The notes: a model not told the origin generated them from the letters alone. DNA of 64,000 nt from Obelidium mucronatum (GCA_025765595.1 JAIVFH010000110.1:1-64000), one strand, 5' to 3'; numbered from the stretch's first letter, positions 12,134-24,645 are shown. Made by a program: numbers and translations.

Positions 12134-13782
12134 ATGGCTCAGTTCACGTTCTCGTCGCTCTTGCCGCACATCTTGTCGCCCGCCACTGATCCGGTGCAGC
12201 TGACATCCCTCGCGCCAAACACGCTGCTGCGCAACGTGATGCAGTGCAGCGATGCGGAGCTTGCGGCGGCCGGCGACGTGGTCGAAGTGCTCTTAGCGCC
12301 GGCGCAGCAGGCGGTGGCGCTCGTGGTCGCAACGGCGCGCCTGAAGACCGGGCGGGCGGTGCGCGCCGAGTCGCTGCGCCGCATTGCGGGGGCGCCGGCG
12401 GTGGCGGCGCCGAGCTTTGCGCCGCTGCGGGCGGCATTCGCGCACGGCGTGGCGCGCGCCGCCGAACACGCGCGCCGGCCGCTGCTCGCCGTCGCGCCGC
12501 TGCGTGCGCTGCTGCTGGCAGGCGCGCCGAACGTGCTGACGCCGGCGCACCACGTGTTCCTGCGCCACGCGATCGCCGCCAAGGCGTACGCCGCGGCCGC
12601 CGCCGTCGTCGCGCGCCCGCTGGACGCCGTCGACGCGAAGGCCGCCGCCGCGGCCGACTTCCTGCTGTACGCGTACTACGCGGGCATCGTGCTCGCCGCG
12701 CTCAAGCGCTTCGCCGACGCAGTGCTGTTTTTCCGCATGGCGCTCGCCGCCCCGTCCCGCGGCGGCGCGTCGGCGATCCAGGTCGAGGCGTGGCGCAAGG
12801 GCGTGCTGTGCTTTGTGCTGTCGGGCCAGCCCGGCGGCGCAAAGGCCTTCGAGAAGGGCAGCGTCGCCCGCTCGACCCACTTTTCCGTCCACAAGGCCAT
12901 CGATGCGTGCGGCAAGAAGGCCTATGTTGATTTTGTCGACGCGTGTCTTTCCGGTCAACGCCCGCGCGCTCTGTTGGGTTCGTGGTGTTTTTTTGGTTTT
13001 GTTTTTCGCGTTGAACCGCCGCCGTAGGCGGCTGTCTTGTTCATTGAAGTTTTGTACGGTGTATCACCCAACGAAATCTTGTTGACTCACAGCACTGACC
13101 AACCAAAAAAAAAAAAAAAATAACAGAATTACAAGCAAATGCAGAACTATTCATGAAATCCGGAAACTTGGGTCTCGCAAAACAGTGTGCCTCTTCAAAC
13201 CACCTGATTCAACAACAAATTCTCAAACTCACTCAAACCTACATTACCCTCTCCGTCTCAGACATTGCAAAGACGGTCCAAGACTCTGTTTTCCAAATCA
13301 AGGGTGCATCTCCCCAACAGCAGCAACAATACCTCGAAGAAATTGCCCCGCTCGTGTCTCCTGTCGCCATAAAGTCACACATTCTTTACTTGATTGGGTC
13401 TGGGAAAGTGCATGCCTCCATCAACGAGAGTATTCGAGAAGGAAACGGAATGGTATCGTTCCACGATGAGCCTGAATCGTATGCGGACTTGAATGCTCTC
13501 ATGCAGCTGGATTCCATGTTGAAGACGGCTATGTCTGTATATTACCGTGTTAGTGAAATGGACAAGGCGATTAGTCTCTCAAAAGAATACTTGACAAAAG
13601 TCGGAAATGATGAAAAGGGAGTAGGAGGAGGTATCGGTCGTGGTGGAAGCAGCAGGATGGATAGCTTTGGAACCATTGGCGGAGGAGGAAGCGGTGCTGG
13701 TGTCATGTTTGATGATGATGGCGGTGATGATGATGTGATGATGATGGATGGTGGTGGTGCAGACGAGGAAGATCAGTATTGA
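12134..13782 (+). CDS. CSN3: COP9 signalosome subunit 3
   Basis: PCI-domain subunit of the COP9 signalosome, the deneddylase of cullin ligases. Exon 1 (12134-12977) is very GC-rich and Ala-rich. Exon 2 (13127-13782) is ordinary in composition and carries the diagnostic part: NLGLAKQCASS, LKLTQTYITLSVSDIA, a PCI winged-helix segment, and NGMVSFHDEPESY. The splice 12977/13127 joins in phase and aligns with the family without a gap. The intron contains a 17-A tract just before its acceptor. The tail is Gly/Asp-rich low complexity (GDDDVMMMDGGGADEEDQY) and is longer than in animal CSN3. The abrupt composition change between exons is the odd feature. Confidence 0.88.
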
Positions 13783-14573
13783 TCATAATCATTTTTTTGC
13801 CTCCCTACCGTTTTGTTCTTTCCTTTTCTTGTTTTTTCTCGTCTTTTGTTATATGTACTTGCTTGATTTGATCTTGTATGAAAACGATATAAAACATTGG
13901 TCATATGTATTACTCTTTTGGGAGTTTTGTGTGCTTTTATTGAAAAAACCAAGATATAATTATACTGCCAGTATCGTTGTAGAGAAATGATATTCTCTGC
14001 CTTCGGCGGTAGCAGATAAAAATACAAATACAACAGATAATTGACCGTTCATGGTTTTCCCGAGCATGACATTTACGTTGCTCCGAAAACACCGCACACC
14101 AAATCATTCATATCCGGCGATTTTGGATGCCTCAACCCGAAATACTCCAAATCATCTCATGAGTTATTGAGCCCGATTTCAAAGAGATCCGCGCGTTCAG
14201 GACATACTAGGAGTCTGAGAGTTTCGTCCAACAAATCTGGCGTATTCACCCCCAGCTCTTCTTTCAGCGACACGAATATCCACGATTGGAGTATGCCCAA
14301 GCTTCCAAGTCTGCACTAGACGTTGAAGGTGCATAGGTCAAACGGATTGAATCGAGCACTGGTCGGCGCTTTAAGTGCGCCATTAGTCGGTGGCTGGCAG
14401 TGGATCCTTCAATGAAGGTCCATCAAGACCTCCCAATTTTAAATGATCATCATCCCCTTGCCCAAAATTATTTGAAATGAAATTAGACAGCCAGCCACGC
14501 CAGCCTCAAAACTCCAGAAGAATATAAAACGTGAAGAAAGAGGAGACACTCCAAACCAAAAAAAAAAAATTAA
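13783..14573. other. Intergenic region, CSN3 3' end to C39-like gene
   Basis: 790 nt without a gene I can support. It holds the CSN3 3' UTR (T-rich) and the promoter of the downstream secreted protein. An open stretch at 14041-14319 (Ser-rich, starting at TTG) has no ATG context and no recognisable domain. Its base use does not look like the neighbouring exons, so it is not called. Confidence 0.4.
14523..14529 (+). promoter_or_regulatory. TATA box of the secreted C39-like gene
   Basis: TATAAAA 45 nt upstream of the ATG at 14574. A short AG/CA-rich leader and an A-tract lie between, a common layout for a strongly regulated fungal gene. Called from the motif and its spacing only. Confidence 0.5.
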
Positions 14574-15731
14574 ATGAAATACTTTGAAATTCTTACAGCT
14601 CTTATCGGCGTTCAATTGACTCTGGCTGTTCCAGTCGTCAACCGTGACGACACAAACAACAAGCCCGCAAACAAGCCCTTCCTTGAGTTGACTGATACCA
14701 GCGCATCTCTCAACTTTTCTCCCAAACATCAATGGGATGCTAATCACGGGTATTGCGGGGAGCTCTCGATGATCGAAGCCAGCATGCTGTATGGCGGCTA
14801 CCTTTCTCAATGGGATATGCGTGGAAACGCAAGTCCAAAAGTCCCACAAAACGACAAGAATGGAAAGTCTCAGCTTCTCCTTGGTTCTGATGGAAAGGCT
14901 GGTGGCCTGGGTCCTAACGGAGACGGCCAAGGAAATGCGGTCAAGTCGGCCTCGGCTCTTGGGCTTACCAGCACCGTTTTTGATGTATCCATTCAAGATT
15001 CACAAAAGTACCTCATGTGGGTCAAGAAGCAAGTCGTGAGTGGAAACCCAGTAATCATTGCAGTCTACTTCAATATCCCAGCCAACGCTCAAAACGAGGA
15101 TGAATATGACCACATTGTGACTGTTTCCAAAATCACATCCAGCTCCACGGCTAATTTAAATGACTTTGATAATTTCCATGAGGACGATGTCTTGACTTTT
15201 GAAGATCATGGAAAGGAATTGACTCAAGTCAGTTACTCTTTTGGAGATTTTATCAAAACACGAGCCGAGGCCGCTGCTAGCGACAATGAATACTCTTGCC
15301 CAAAGGCAGTTAAGGGTAGTGTTTGGAATTACGCGATTGCTCTTACTGGCGTTGCGGATAAAGGGAAGGACACATTGCCCATTACTATAACCACCAATAT
15401 CACGGAGGAACCTTCAAAAACCATGGGTGTGGATGGAGGATATGTCGCAACACGCCCATCTGCTGTGCCAGTAACTTTGTCGGTTACAGTCCACAATTTA
15501 ACTCCCGGAGTTAAATACAATCTCTATACATTTAGCGGAGGTGATGATGTTGGGAGTGGGGCGTTGGCATATCAAATTGCAACTGTTCCGACGGGCAACT
15601 TTAATGCCAACGGCAAGAAAGCCAAAAAGCAAGTAATTCAAATTCAATCCGGATCAACCTTTTCTTTATCGGAGACTATCGATTCAGATGAGATGCGTTT
15701 TTACCGCGCTGTTCTGGCTACAGCCCCTTAA
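14574..15731 (+). CDS. Secreted C39-like cysteine peptidase-family protein
   Basis: Single-exon gene of 385 codons. Residues 1-18 form a signal peptide (MKYFEILTALIGVQLTLA) with a likely cleavage after the Ala. HQWDANHGYCGELSMIEAS resembles the Cys active-site region of papain-like C39 peptidases. DEYDHIVTVSKI supplies a candidate catalytic His, and DDVLTFEDHG a possible Asp. These make a plausible Cys-His-Asp set, although function is inferred. The C-terminal 120 residues look like a beta-rich domain. No introns and no frame breaks, in contrast to its neighbours. A saprotrophic or host-facing secreted protein is likely. Confidence 0.6.
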   Translation: MKYFEILTALIGVQLTLAVPVVNRDDTNNKPANKPFLELTDTSASLNFSPKHQWDANHGYCGELSMIEASMLYGGYLSQWDMRGNASPKVPQNDKNGKSQLLLGSDGKAGGLGPNGDGQGNAVKSASALGLTSTVFDVSIQDSQKYLMWVKKQVVSGNPVIIAVYFNIPANAQNEDEYDHIVTVSKITSSSTANLNDFDNFHEDDVLTFEDHGKELTQVSYSFGDFIKTRAEAAASDNEYSCPKAVKGSVWNYAIALTGVADKGKDTLPITITTNITEEPSKTMGVDGGYVATRPSAVPVTLSVTVHNLTPGVKYNLYTFSGGDDVGSGALAYQIATVPTGNFNANGKKAKKQVIQIQSGSTFSLSETIDSDEMRFYRAVLATAP

Positions 15732-15825
15732 ATAAACAGTCATAAGAGAATCCGTTGGAATATTTCATTGTTTCAATCAAAATATTTGCAGTTTGGTGAC
15801 GTGTGTTTTATTAGTACAATGCTCC

Positions 15826-16741
15826 TCATTTCACGTCGGGTTTCGCATCACCACCATCTTTCTTTGGCTTCAAATCCAACTTGGTCACAATCTTGTCGAC
15901 TAACCCAAACTTGAGAGCCTGTTCTGCAGACATGAAATTATCGCGTTCCATTGCACGTTCAATCACATCCAGTGGCTGCTTTGTATGGTCCACATAGAGC
16001 AAGTTCAAGCGTTTCCGAATGTCGATAATTTCCTGTGCATGGATCATTATATCTGTTGCCTGTCCTGAGGCACCACCAGATGGCTGGTGCACCATTACGC
16101 GAGCATTCGGTAAAATAGATCGTTGGCCCGGTTCTCCTGCTGTCAAGAGCAGGGACCCCATGGAACAGGCCTGACCAATACACACGGTGGCTACTGGAGA
16201 TTGGATATATTGCATGGTGTCATAGATGGCCATCCCCGCCTGTCGTAGAATAACAGAGCGTTAATCTGATGTTGACGATTTACAATGGAATACTACTTGC
16301 CGTAACGCTTCCTCCTGGAGAGTTGATATAGAAGTTGATTGGTTTTTCGTTATTTTCAGCTTCCAAGAATAACAACTGCGCAACGATAACTGCTGCCGCT
16401 CCATCATGGACCTGTCAATGGGTGAATATGCCAAAAAGAGCAAAAAAAAAAGGAGGGCCTCGTTCCCCAACGTACCTCGCCATTCAACATTATAATTCGT
16501 TCCTTCAGAAGTCGGGAAAAGATGTCAAAGACCCGCTCTCCTCGCGGCTGCAATACGGAAAAAACTTAGCATTACAACCTTTTTTTGAAGTGGTGAAAAA
16601 CAAACCCACCGACGACTCAATCACATACGGTATTCCCAACGCTGATGGAGCAATCGACGAAGCGGTTGATTTATTGTACGATGAAAAGCTTCGCTGGGCC
16701 ACTTTGCGGCCCATGCGGAACAAGGAGGTGGATGTGAGCAT
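15826..16741 (-). CDS. CLPP: Mitochondrial ClpP serine protease subunit
   Basis: Proteolytic subunit of the mitochondrial ClpXP protease. ATG at 16741 opens a basic, Ser-rich presequence ([18 protein letters not shown]). Next come [27 protein letters not shown], the oxyanion-loop PGGSVTAG, the nucleophile in [13 protein letters not shown] and the His in [13 protein letters not shown]. The catalytic Asp fits the VDHT-containing segment. Four exons. The intron between GGSVT and AGMAIYDTM (16300-16240) starts with GC rather than GT; using the nearby GT would delete the conserved VT. It is divergent from the myosin V gene, with 312 nt between start codons. Confidence 0.93.
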
Positions 16742-17053
16742 GGTTTGAGGGCAAAATCAATTACGAAAATTGTGTTGAAATTGGTGAGAGAGACAGTTCA
16801 ATTTGATGTCTTTGAGAGCTTGAGAAGAGGCGAGGAGGCGAGACGGGCAGTGAGAGACTCTCTCTATAAGGATCTGGAGTTTGTCGAAGAGGCCTGGTTG
16901 GGGGACATTGTTCAAGTGGCAGGTGGATCAACTCAACTGCCTGGCGTACAGACAATCTACAACATCAGCCACTCCCAATCCGGTTATTGATGCGTTTTGA
17001 CAGCTTGCTTATTCTCCTTTTGATTTCGTCTGGTCAGGTAAATCTCTTGCAAC
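16742..17053. promoter_or_regulatory. Divergent promoter region between ClpP (-) and myosin V (+)
   Basis: 312 nt between the two ATGs. It contains GA-rich stretches (16860-16920). An 81-codon open frame (16745-16990) lacks an ATG start and matches nothing I know, so it is treated as chance. Confidence 0.35.
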
Positions 17054-20000
17054 ATGGCCGCCGCATCACCGTTAGAAGTCTATGCGAAGGTACTTCATTC
17101 CTTTGCACAGTTCTATGATTTAATATATTGTATCGGGTCTCGTTTTGTAGGGCACAAAAGCCTGGTTTGCTGATGAGGAAGAGGGATGGATTCAAGGAAC
17201 CATGAACTCGAGCACAATCACAGATAAAACCGTAAAGCTTTCCTTCACATTAGACAGTGGCAAGGTATGGATCATTCTTTTATTCACTTCACTGCTCTCG
17301 TTGGAGAATCTTGCGTGGTTGTTGTCTGTCTCCCCCCCCCTTAAAAAAGGGTGTCTGGCTCAAACCCCAAGTCAATTTAGGATGTTACATTCGAATCGAC
17401 AATGGATAAGCTTGTTTCCACGAAATTTGCCGATTTACCTCCTTTGAAGAACCCACCGATGCTTGAAGGAATCGATGACTTGTCGAATCTGTCGTATTTG
17501 CATGAGTTGAGTGCACGAACTTTTTTTTTGAGTCCTCCCTCCACCCCCCTCATCTGCAACCTACTTAACATTTTTTTTCGCGCCATCGCAGACCCGCCGT
17601 TCTTCATAATGTTCGTCTTAGATATTCCCAAGAACAAATTTACACGTACTCTGGTATTGTCTTGATTGCAATGAATCCTTTCGCCAAATTGGATTTGTAC
17701 TCACCGGATATCATGCGGTATGTTCTATTCGTTGGAGTTGTGTATTAAATGCCTAACGTTGTTATTTTCAGTGAATATTCGGGAAAACGTCGTGGAGAAC
17801 TGGAACCACACTTGGTTCGTTGAATCCTTTTTCATCGTCTTACAGCTACTAACACTTCCTTGATGTGACTTATTAGTTCGCTGTTGCTGAAGACGCTTAC
17901 CGTGCCTTGATTCGGGATAAGAAGAACCAATCCATCATTGTTTCCGGAGAATCCGGAGCTGGTAAAACCGTCAGTGCGAAATTCATCATGAGATACTTTG
18001 CCATTGTCGACGATTTGGACAAGAAGGCTGCTATTTCCAAGACCAGTGAAATCGAAGAAGCTGTGTTGGCTACCAACCCAATTCTTGAAGTATACCTTCT
18101 TTTTTCTCTTTTGTTTGTACGTCAAAACTTATTTGCTTACTGGGTGGCGTGGACTTCCTTTCTTTTAGTCTTTCGGAAACGCCAAAACCACTCGTAACGA
18201 CAACAGTTCTCGTTTCGGAAAATACATTGAGATCCTCTTCTCAAAGGGGCAGTCTGTCAAGATTACTGGAGCCAAAATCCGTACATACCTGTTGGAACGT
18301 TCGCGTTTGATCAACCAGCCCGTCAGTGAAAGAAACTACCACATTTTCTACCAAATGTGTGCCGCTGTGCCAGCTGCTGAGAAGAAGCAATTAGGGTTGG
18401 GAAAATGGAACGATTACTTTTATTTGTCTCAAGGAAACACGGGAAGCATTGCTGGAGTGGATGATGCTGCTGAATTCGCACTTACTCAGCAATCTCTTTC
18501 TACCTGTGGTATTTCTGTTTCTAACCAATGGTGAGCTTTGGAACTGCAACTAGTTTAAGCTCGTTAAATCTCTGTCTGAACACTCTTTTTTTCCTTTACT
18601 TTTTTTTCAGGGACATTTTCAAGGTCTGTGCTGCTCTCTTGCATCTTGGAAACATCAAGATCACCGACAACCGCGGTGAAGCGACGATTTCAGATGACGA
18701 TCCCGCTTTGGAACTTGCTTGTAACCTGTTGGCGGTCAAGAAGGCTGAGTTCAAGAAGTGGATTGTAAAGAAGCAAATTACGACTCGTTCTGAGAAGATT
18801 ATGACCAACGTAAACGCCGCTCAAGCTACCACTGGAAGAGACTCTGTTGCAAAGTTCATTTACAGTATGCTTTTTGATTGGTTGGTGAAAGTTGTCAACA
18901 AGAATTTGGCGAGAGATGAAGACCCCAACCCAACCTTTATCGGTGTGTTGGATATTTATGGTTTCGAACACTTTAAAAAGAACTCTTTTGAGCAGTTCTG
19001 TATTGTAAGTTCTATCCTTTCTATTTTGGAGATGCTGTTAAATTTCTCACTCGTTGTCACAAATCTTTCAAGAACTATGCCAACGAAAAGTTGCAACAAG
19101 AATTCAACCAACACGTTTTCAAACTCGAACAAGAAGAATACGTCAAGGAAAAGATTGCTTGGTCCTTTATTGATTTCAACGATAACCAGCCATGTATTGA
19201 TTTGATTGAAAACAAGCTCGGAGTCCTTGACTTGCTTGACGAAGAATCTCGTCTTCCATCTGGATCCGACAGTTCCTTGATTACAAAGTTTTACCAACGT
19301 TTCGCTGTCCCAACCCAAAAGTTCTTTGAGAAGCCACGTTTCGGTCAGAATGCCTTCACAATCAAGCACTACGCCACCGATGTGACATACGAAATTGACG
19401 GATTCATTGAAAAGAACAAGGATACCGTATCTGATGAACAACTTGCATGTCTCCACGCCTCAGAAATGGCGTTTTTGAAGGAAGTCACCACCATTGAAGT
19501 CGACGCATCAGCGCCAGTTGTTGAAGCCAAACCAGGACGTGGAGGTGCAGTCGTCAAGAAGCCCACTCTTGGTTCCATTTTCAAGCAATCCCTAGTCAAC
19601 CTCATGTCAACTCTGCGTACCACTGAAGTGCACTACATTCGTTGCATCAAGCCAAACTCCACCAAAGTCGCTTTCGCTTTCGAACCCCAAATGATGTTGC
19701 AACAACTTCGTGCGTGTGGTGTTTTGGAAACCATTCGCATTTCGTGTGCGGGATACCCCTCCAGATGGACCTACGAAGAGTTTGCGGACCGGTACTATCT
19801 CCTTGTGAAGTCGAAGCTGTGGGTCTCTGACCCCAAGAAGCTGACGAGCTCGATTGTGGAGGCCACAATCACCAAGGAGGATTTGTTCCAGATGGGTTTG
19901 ACAAAGATCTTTTTCCGGGCTGGACAGCTTGCCTTTTTGGAAAAGCGGAGAGCAGAGAAGATGCGTGAATGTGTCGTCTTGATTCAAAAGAACATTCGTA

Positions 20001-22648
20001 GATTTATTTATGGAAAGCGGTTCAGAGAGATGAAGGCGGCTGTTGTTGCTATTCAAACCAGTTGAGTTTTGGGCCGTTCAATTTTAACATGGATTTCTAA
20101 TGCTAACACTTTTTTTTTCCCAGGTGCCCGTGGATACCTTGCCCGCAAACAATACAAGGAAGAACGTGAAAAACGCGCCGCCGAAAAGATCCAAGCCGCC
20201 GTCCGTCGCCACCTCGCTGAAAAGAAATACCAAGACACACTCAACGCTGTGTTATACATCCAAGCCCTCTACCGCGCCCAACAACTCAAAAAGACTGTCT
20301 ACGGAGCCCGCCGAGAAGCCGCCGCGATCCGTATCCAAAAAGTCTTCCGCGCCTCCCAAGCCCGCAAACTCTACCGCATCAAATACGGCCAAATCGTGCT
20401 CCTCCAATCCTGCGTCCGTCGCCGAATCGCTGTTGCTGAATTCAAGCAACTCAAGGTTGAATCCAAATCGGTTGGTAAACTCAAGGAAAATAACTTTAAG
20501 CTGGAAGGGAAAGTTGTTGAGCTCTCGCAAGCCGTCAAGGCTCGTTCCGAGGAAGTTGAATCCTTGAATGAAAAGATTACGCAGTTGGAGAGCAGTTTGG
20601 CGAGCTGGAAAGAAAAGTTTGCGAGAGTCGATCAAGGGTCGAAGGGTAATGCTGACAAGTCTGCTGAAGTTACGGCTGCGTTGAAGGCTGAGTTGAAGGC
20701 ATCTGAGGAAGCCAAGGATGCGCTTCAGAAGGAGAACGACCGCTTGAACTCCATCTTGAAAAAGAAGGAGCTTGAAATCGAGCAACTCAATGGAGACGTT
20801 TCCAAGGCCAAGGATGAATCTGCTAAATACAGGGAGGAAGCTGTGAAGGCGAAGGAGGACGCCAAGAACCTTGTCCCACGTACCAGTGCGTCCTCGCCAG
20901 GTAGTGTGGCCATTTCAGGAGTTGCTGGAGGTGAAGACCCGGCTGTATCCGCCGCCCTCAGAAAAGAGATTGCCTCCCTCCGTGAGCAAATGAGCCGCTT
21001 GATTGCCGGAAAGTGGACTCGTGACAAGGTTGCGGATTCTCTCTTGTCTGTTGCCAACGAAAGCGAAGGTCCTCGCCCAGCTGCCAGCATTTCTTCACTC
21101 AACCAGCACATGCAGCAAGAAGTCCAGAATGCGATTGCTGCTCGTCCTCGTCCAGCAAGTGCTCAAGACTTTGCCGTACCTGAAATCCGTGGCAACAGAC
21201 AATCCATGTTGGCCAAGAGATCTTCTACCATGGAGTTGCCAGCTGACTTTGACGATGGAACTGGAGGCGATGTAAGTTGTTAATTCTCTTGTTTCCGAAA
21301 TGGTTTGTTGGTTAAAAAACACTTTTATTGCAGCGTGTCCTCAAAATCCTTGAAGACAAGGCATTGGAAGACGAAATCATTGATTCTTTGGTCACAAACT
21401 TGCGTATCCCACTCCCAAGCACACAAACCGTCGCTTCCAGAAAGGAAATCTTCTTCCCCGCCCACTTGATTGGTATTTGCATGACTCAACTCCTCCGCAA
21501 CAACTTGGGTGTGAGAATGCAACTCTTGTTGCCTAATGCCATGAATGCTGTACAAAACTTGACTATGGTTTGGATTGTTTTTTTTTTCTTAAGATTGTTT
21601 TTTTTTCTGACACATGCACCAGAAATTCGAGGACGATTACGTTTCTGCTTTCTGGTTGTCCAACTGCTTTGAAATGCTTTGTGTCGTCAAGACAATCCAA
21701 GAAAGAGAGTCTCGCGAGCAACAACGTCGTCGTAACCAAGGTCTCTCCAACGACATGGAATCCGCCAACCCAGAAAAGGCGCTTGAACAGATCCGTTCGG
21801 ACCTGGACATTCTTTTGATGGATATTTACCACGGTTGGATCAAGGAGTTGAAGAAGCGTCTTGCCAACATGATTGTCCCTGCCGTGATTGAGAACCAATC
21901 CTTGCCAGGATACATTTGCAAGCAGTCTGGTGGTATTTGGGGCAAGTGGGGGAAATCAGCCACTTCGTCTCAGTTTACTATTGAACAGTTGTTGAACTTT
22001 TTGAGCAAGTTGTCCAAGACGATGCGGTGCTATTACATGGAGGACTCCATGACACGTCAGATTTTGACTGAATTGTTGCGTGTGATTGGAGTTTCTGCGT
22101 TTAACCACATTCTTGTGCGTAAAAACTTTTGCACGTGGAAGCGTGGAGTGCAGATTCAGTACAATGTTTCCCGATTGGAGGAATGGTGTACCACTCATGG
22201 AATTGCTGAAGGTGTGTTGGAAGATTTTTTTTTTGTTGGGTTCATGTTTTGAGAACATTTCATTGATCTCTTTTTTTTTTTTTTTTTACAAGCCACTTTG
22301 CATCTTCAACAGTTGCTGCAGGCTGCCAAGCTCTTGACGTTGAACAAGACATCACCACAAGACATTGAAACCATCTTTGACGTTTGCTTTTTGCTCAACC
22401 CAACTCAAATCAAGAAGCTCTTGTCCTTGTATTATGCTGCCGACTTTGACTCACCGTTGTCACCTGAGTTGCTCAAGATTGTGGCCAACAGGGCAATGCT
22501 GAATGAAAAGTCGGACACGCTCTTGCTTGACTTGGATCTTGCGCCTGACTTTTCCAAGCCAACTACGCGTCCAGTAGAGTACATTGACAGGTTCATCCCG
22601 GCGTGGATCTCGCTGCCAAACATTGCAGTTGTTGCGTCAAACAACTGA
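17054..22648 (+). CDS. MYO5: Class V myosin heavy chain
   Basis: Actin-based cargo motor. The ATG at 17054 starts a short exon ([12 protein letters not shown]). The motor domain has all nucleotide-site elements: P-loop GESGAGKT (about 17947-17970), switch [16 protein letters not shown] (from about 18182), and switch II/relay [17 protein letters not shown] (about 18952-19002). The converter is followed by about six IQ motifs (19960-20440), a coiled coil (20450-20880), a Ser/Pro linker and the globular DIL cargo-binding tail (21330-22640). At least eleven short introns; the one after AVVAIQT starts GTTGAG. Over 5.5 kb there is no frame break, which is relevant to the +1 offsets seen elsewhere. 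TGA stop near 22648. Confidence 0.95.
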
Positions 22649-22892
22649 TCAAAAAAAGAAAATTAAGCAAATTCGGACTCGTTGATTGTTTTTTTTTTGT
22701 TCCTTGTGTTTTTTTCCCCCCGTCGCGCTCCTCTCATCTCTCGTCCATCTCCCCACATGGAAAGTACCATGTGCTTTTCATCCTTTTTTTTTATCATTCT
22801 CCTCTGCGACCCCGCTTACAAAAAAATAAAGAGTATCTTGTGTGATAAAGATTATTACTTTTTGAGAAAGTTTTGATCAATTTTTTCAAAGC

Positions 22893-24645
22893 ATGGACTC
22901 CCTTCCCACTGAAGTGCTGACGGCGATCAAGGCCAACCTGACAGTGGCGGACGACATGCGGCTCTGCCTGACGTCTCAGAAGCAGTATCGGCTTGGACCG
23001 CATCCAGACGTGGCAGTGCCGTTCCTCCGACTGCTTGCGACTCAACCACACTTGACGCTCAAAGGCTGGAGGATCCGACCCGCCAGTCCCGCCAGTGAGT
23101 CGAGTGACTCGAGTGCATCCAGAGACTCTAGTTCGGGGCGCAGCGCGCAGACGACGGACTTCCTCGCGTACTTGCGGCTCTGCGACGCGTGCTTCGGGCT
23201 GCCAGGCGACCTGCGCCAGGTGCTTGCGCTCGTGGCGCTCGAGGCGGCGTCGGGCGCCGCCGCGCAGCCGTTCGCCGTCGGCGGGCGCGTCCCGCTCGCG
23301 CGCAGCCACGAGCCGCTGCTCGCCGTCCGCACGCGCGGCGCCGCCGACGACGCCGCCGACGCCGCCGCCGTGCTGCACCTGCGCGACTCGCCGCCCGCGC
23401 GCTGGGCCGCCGTGCTCTCCGCCGCCGCCGACCCGGCCGCCTTCGGCCGTGGCGGCGCGACCGTGCTCGACGCCGAGTACCGCGTCGCGCTGAAGCTGGA
23501 CGCCGACGCCTTCGTGTGCAATCTGGGCCAGGCCGTCGCCTGACATTGTTGCAGAGAGCGTCGAGCCGGCGCTGCGCACGGACTCGCGCAACAGCGGCAA
23601 GCGCGTCGTGCCCGAGCTGTACAAGATGAACGTGTACTGCCCAGGCGGCTTCTTCAAGCCGCACTGCGACACGCCGCGCGCGACGAGCATGTTTGGCTCG
23701 CTGGTCGTGTGCTTGCCGCTGGAACACGCGGGCGGGGACTTGGTCGTGCGCCACAAGGGGAAAACGGTCGTGTTTGACTGGGGAAATCGCATCCAGCAGG
23801 ACTTGCAGCAGCAGCAGCAGCAAAAGAATGCGGAAACAGGCGGCGAGTTGGCTCCTCCTTCGATTCATTGGGCTGCCTTCTTTTCGGACTGCGAACACGA
23901 AATTCTTCCCGTTCAATCTGGATTGCGCGTTACAATCACATACAACCTTCATTTGGTTGAAACAAAGGTGGATGATGTCATTTGCCCGCCGGTTGATTCC
24001 AACTCATTGGGTCCATTCCACACTCTTCTTGCCGAGTCACTCAAGGATCCATCTTTCATGCCCAAGGGAGGTACTCTTGGATTCGGTTTACAGCATCAGT
24101 ATCCGATGGGCTTGAATGTCCCTGAAAGAATATTTTCGCTCAAGGGCAATGATTTATTGGTTCACAAAAGCGCCACGGACTTGGGTATCGGGGTGAGAAT
24201 TATGGCTGCGTACAATGTGGACGACGACGAAGATTCTGAAGATGATTTAGAGAATGATCCGGATAATGATTCGGATGATGAAGATGGAAATAATGAAGCC
24301 GACAATGACATTGCCAAGAAGAAACCAAGCAAGACCAGTCCCACAGTGGATGCCTTCAAACAATATCGTCCAAGCTTTAACAGATACATTTCTGGCATTC
24401 TTATCAGCGACTGCTTTTCAGGAGGTGGTGGGGATTATGAAGAACGCAGTACCAAATCCATTTTGAAAGACGAGGTTGATGCAATTCATGACAAGTCAAT
24501 CAAGTGGGTCCATTACCCTTCGCACGAAGAACTCGCTAGTACTTATATGACCTATGGAAACGAAGCTTCTGTTGCATATATTTATGTTTCAGGTTGCATG
24601 TTGTTGGACATTCCGTCGTTGGCAGACAGAAAGGATTCTCGTTGA
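22893..24645 (+). CDS. 2-oxoglutarate/Fe(II)-dependent oxygenase with F-box-like N-terminus
   Basis: The N-terminus (MDSLPTEVLTAIKANL) resembles an F-box. A Ser-rich linker and a GC-rich, Ala-rich segment (23040-23520) follow. The prolyl-4-hydroxylase-like core comes next: YKMNVYCPGGFFKPHCDTPR has the HxD iron ligands, and SDCEHEILPVQSGLRVTITYNL has the distal His and the 2OG-binding Arg. The C-terminal part is acidic (DDDEDSEDDLEND). A CAG run (about 23806-23820) encodes poly-Gln. The first frame ends at TGA in GCC-TGA-C near 23541, but reading one base on (DIVAESVEPALRTD) continues directly into the catalytic domain, so a +1 offset is inferred. Substrate unknown. Confidence 0.72.

Noticed and set aside
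12139..12958. Several long antisense and alternate-frame ORFs across CSN3 exon 1
   Set aside because: GC-rich sequence has few stop codons, so all six frames stay open. Only the CSN3 frame continues across the splice into a recognisable protein.
16745..16990. 81-codon plus-strand ORF between ClpP and myosin V
   Set aside because: No ATG start, no homology, and it fills the divergent promoter.
23042..23952. Long Arg/Ala-rich ORFs on both strands of the 2OG oxygenase gene
   Set aside because: Same GC effect; Arg-runs with no domain and no splice continuity.
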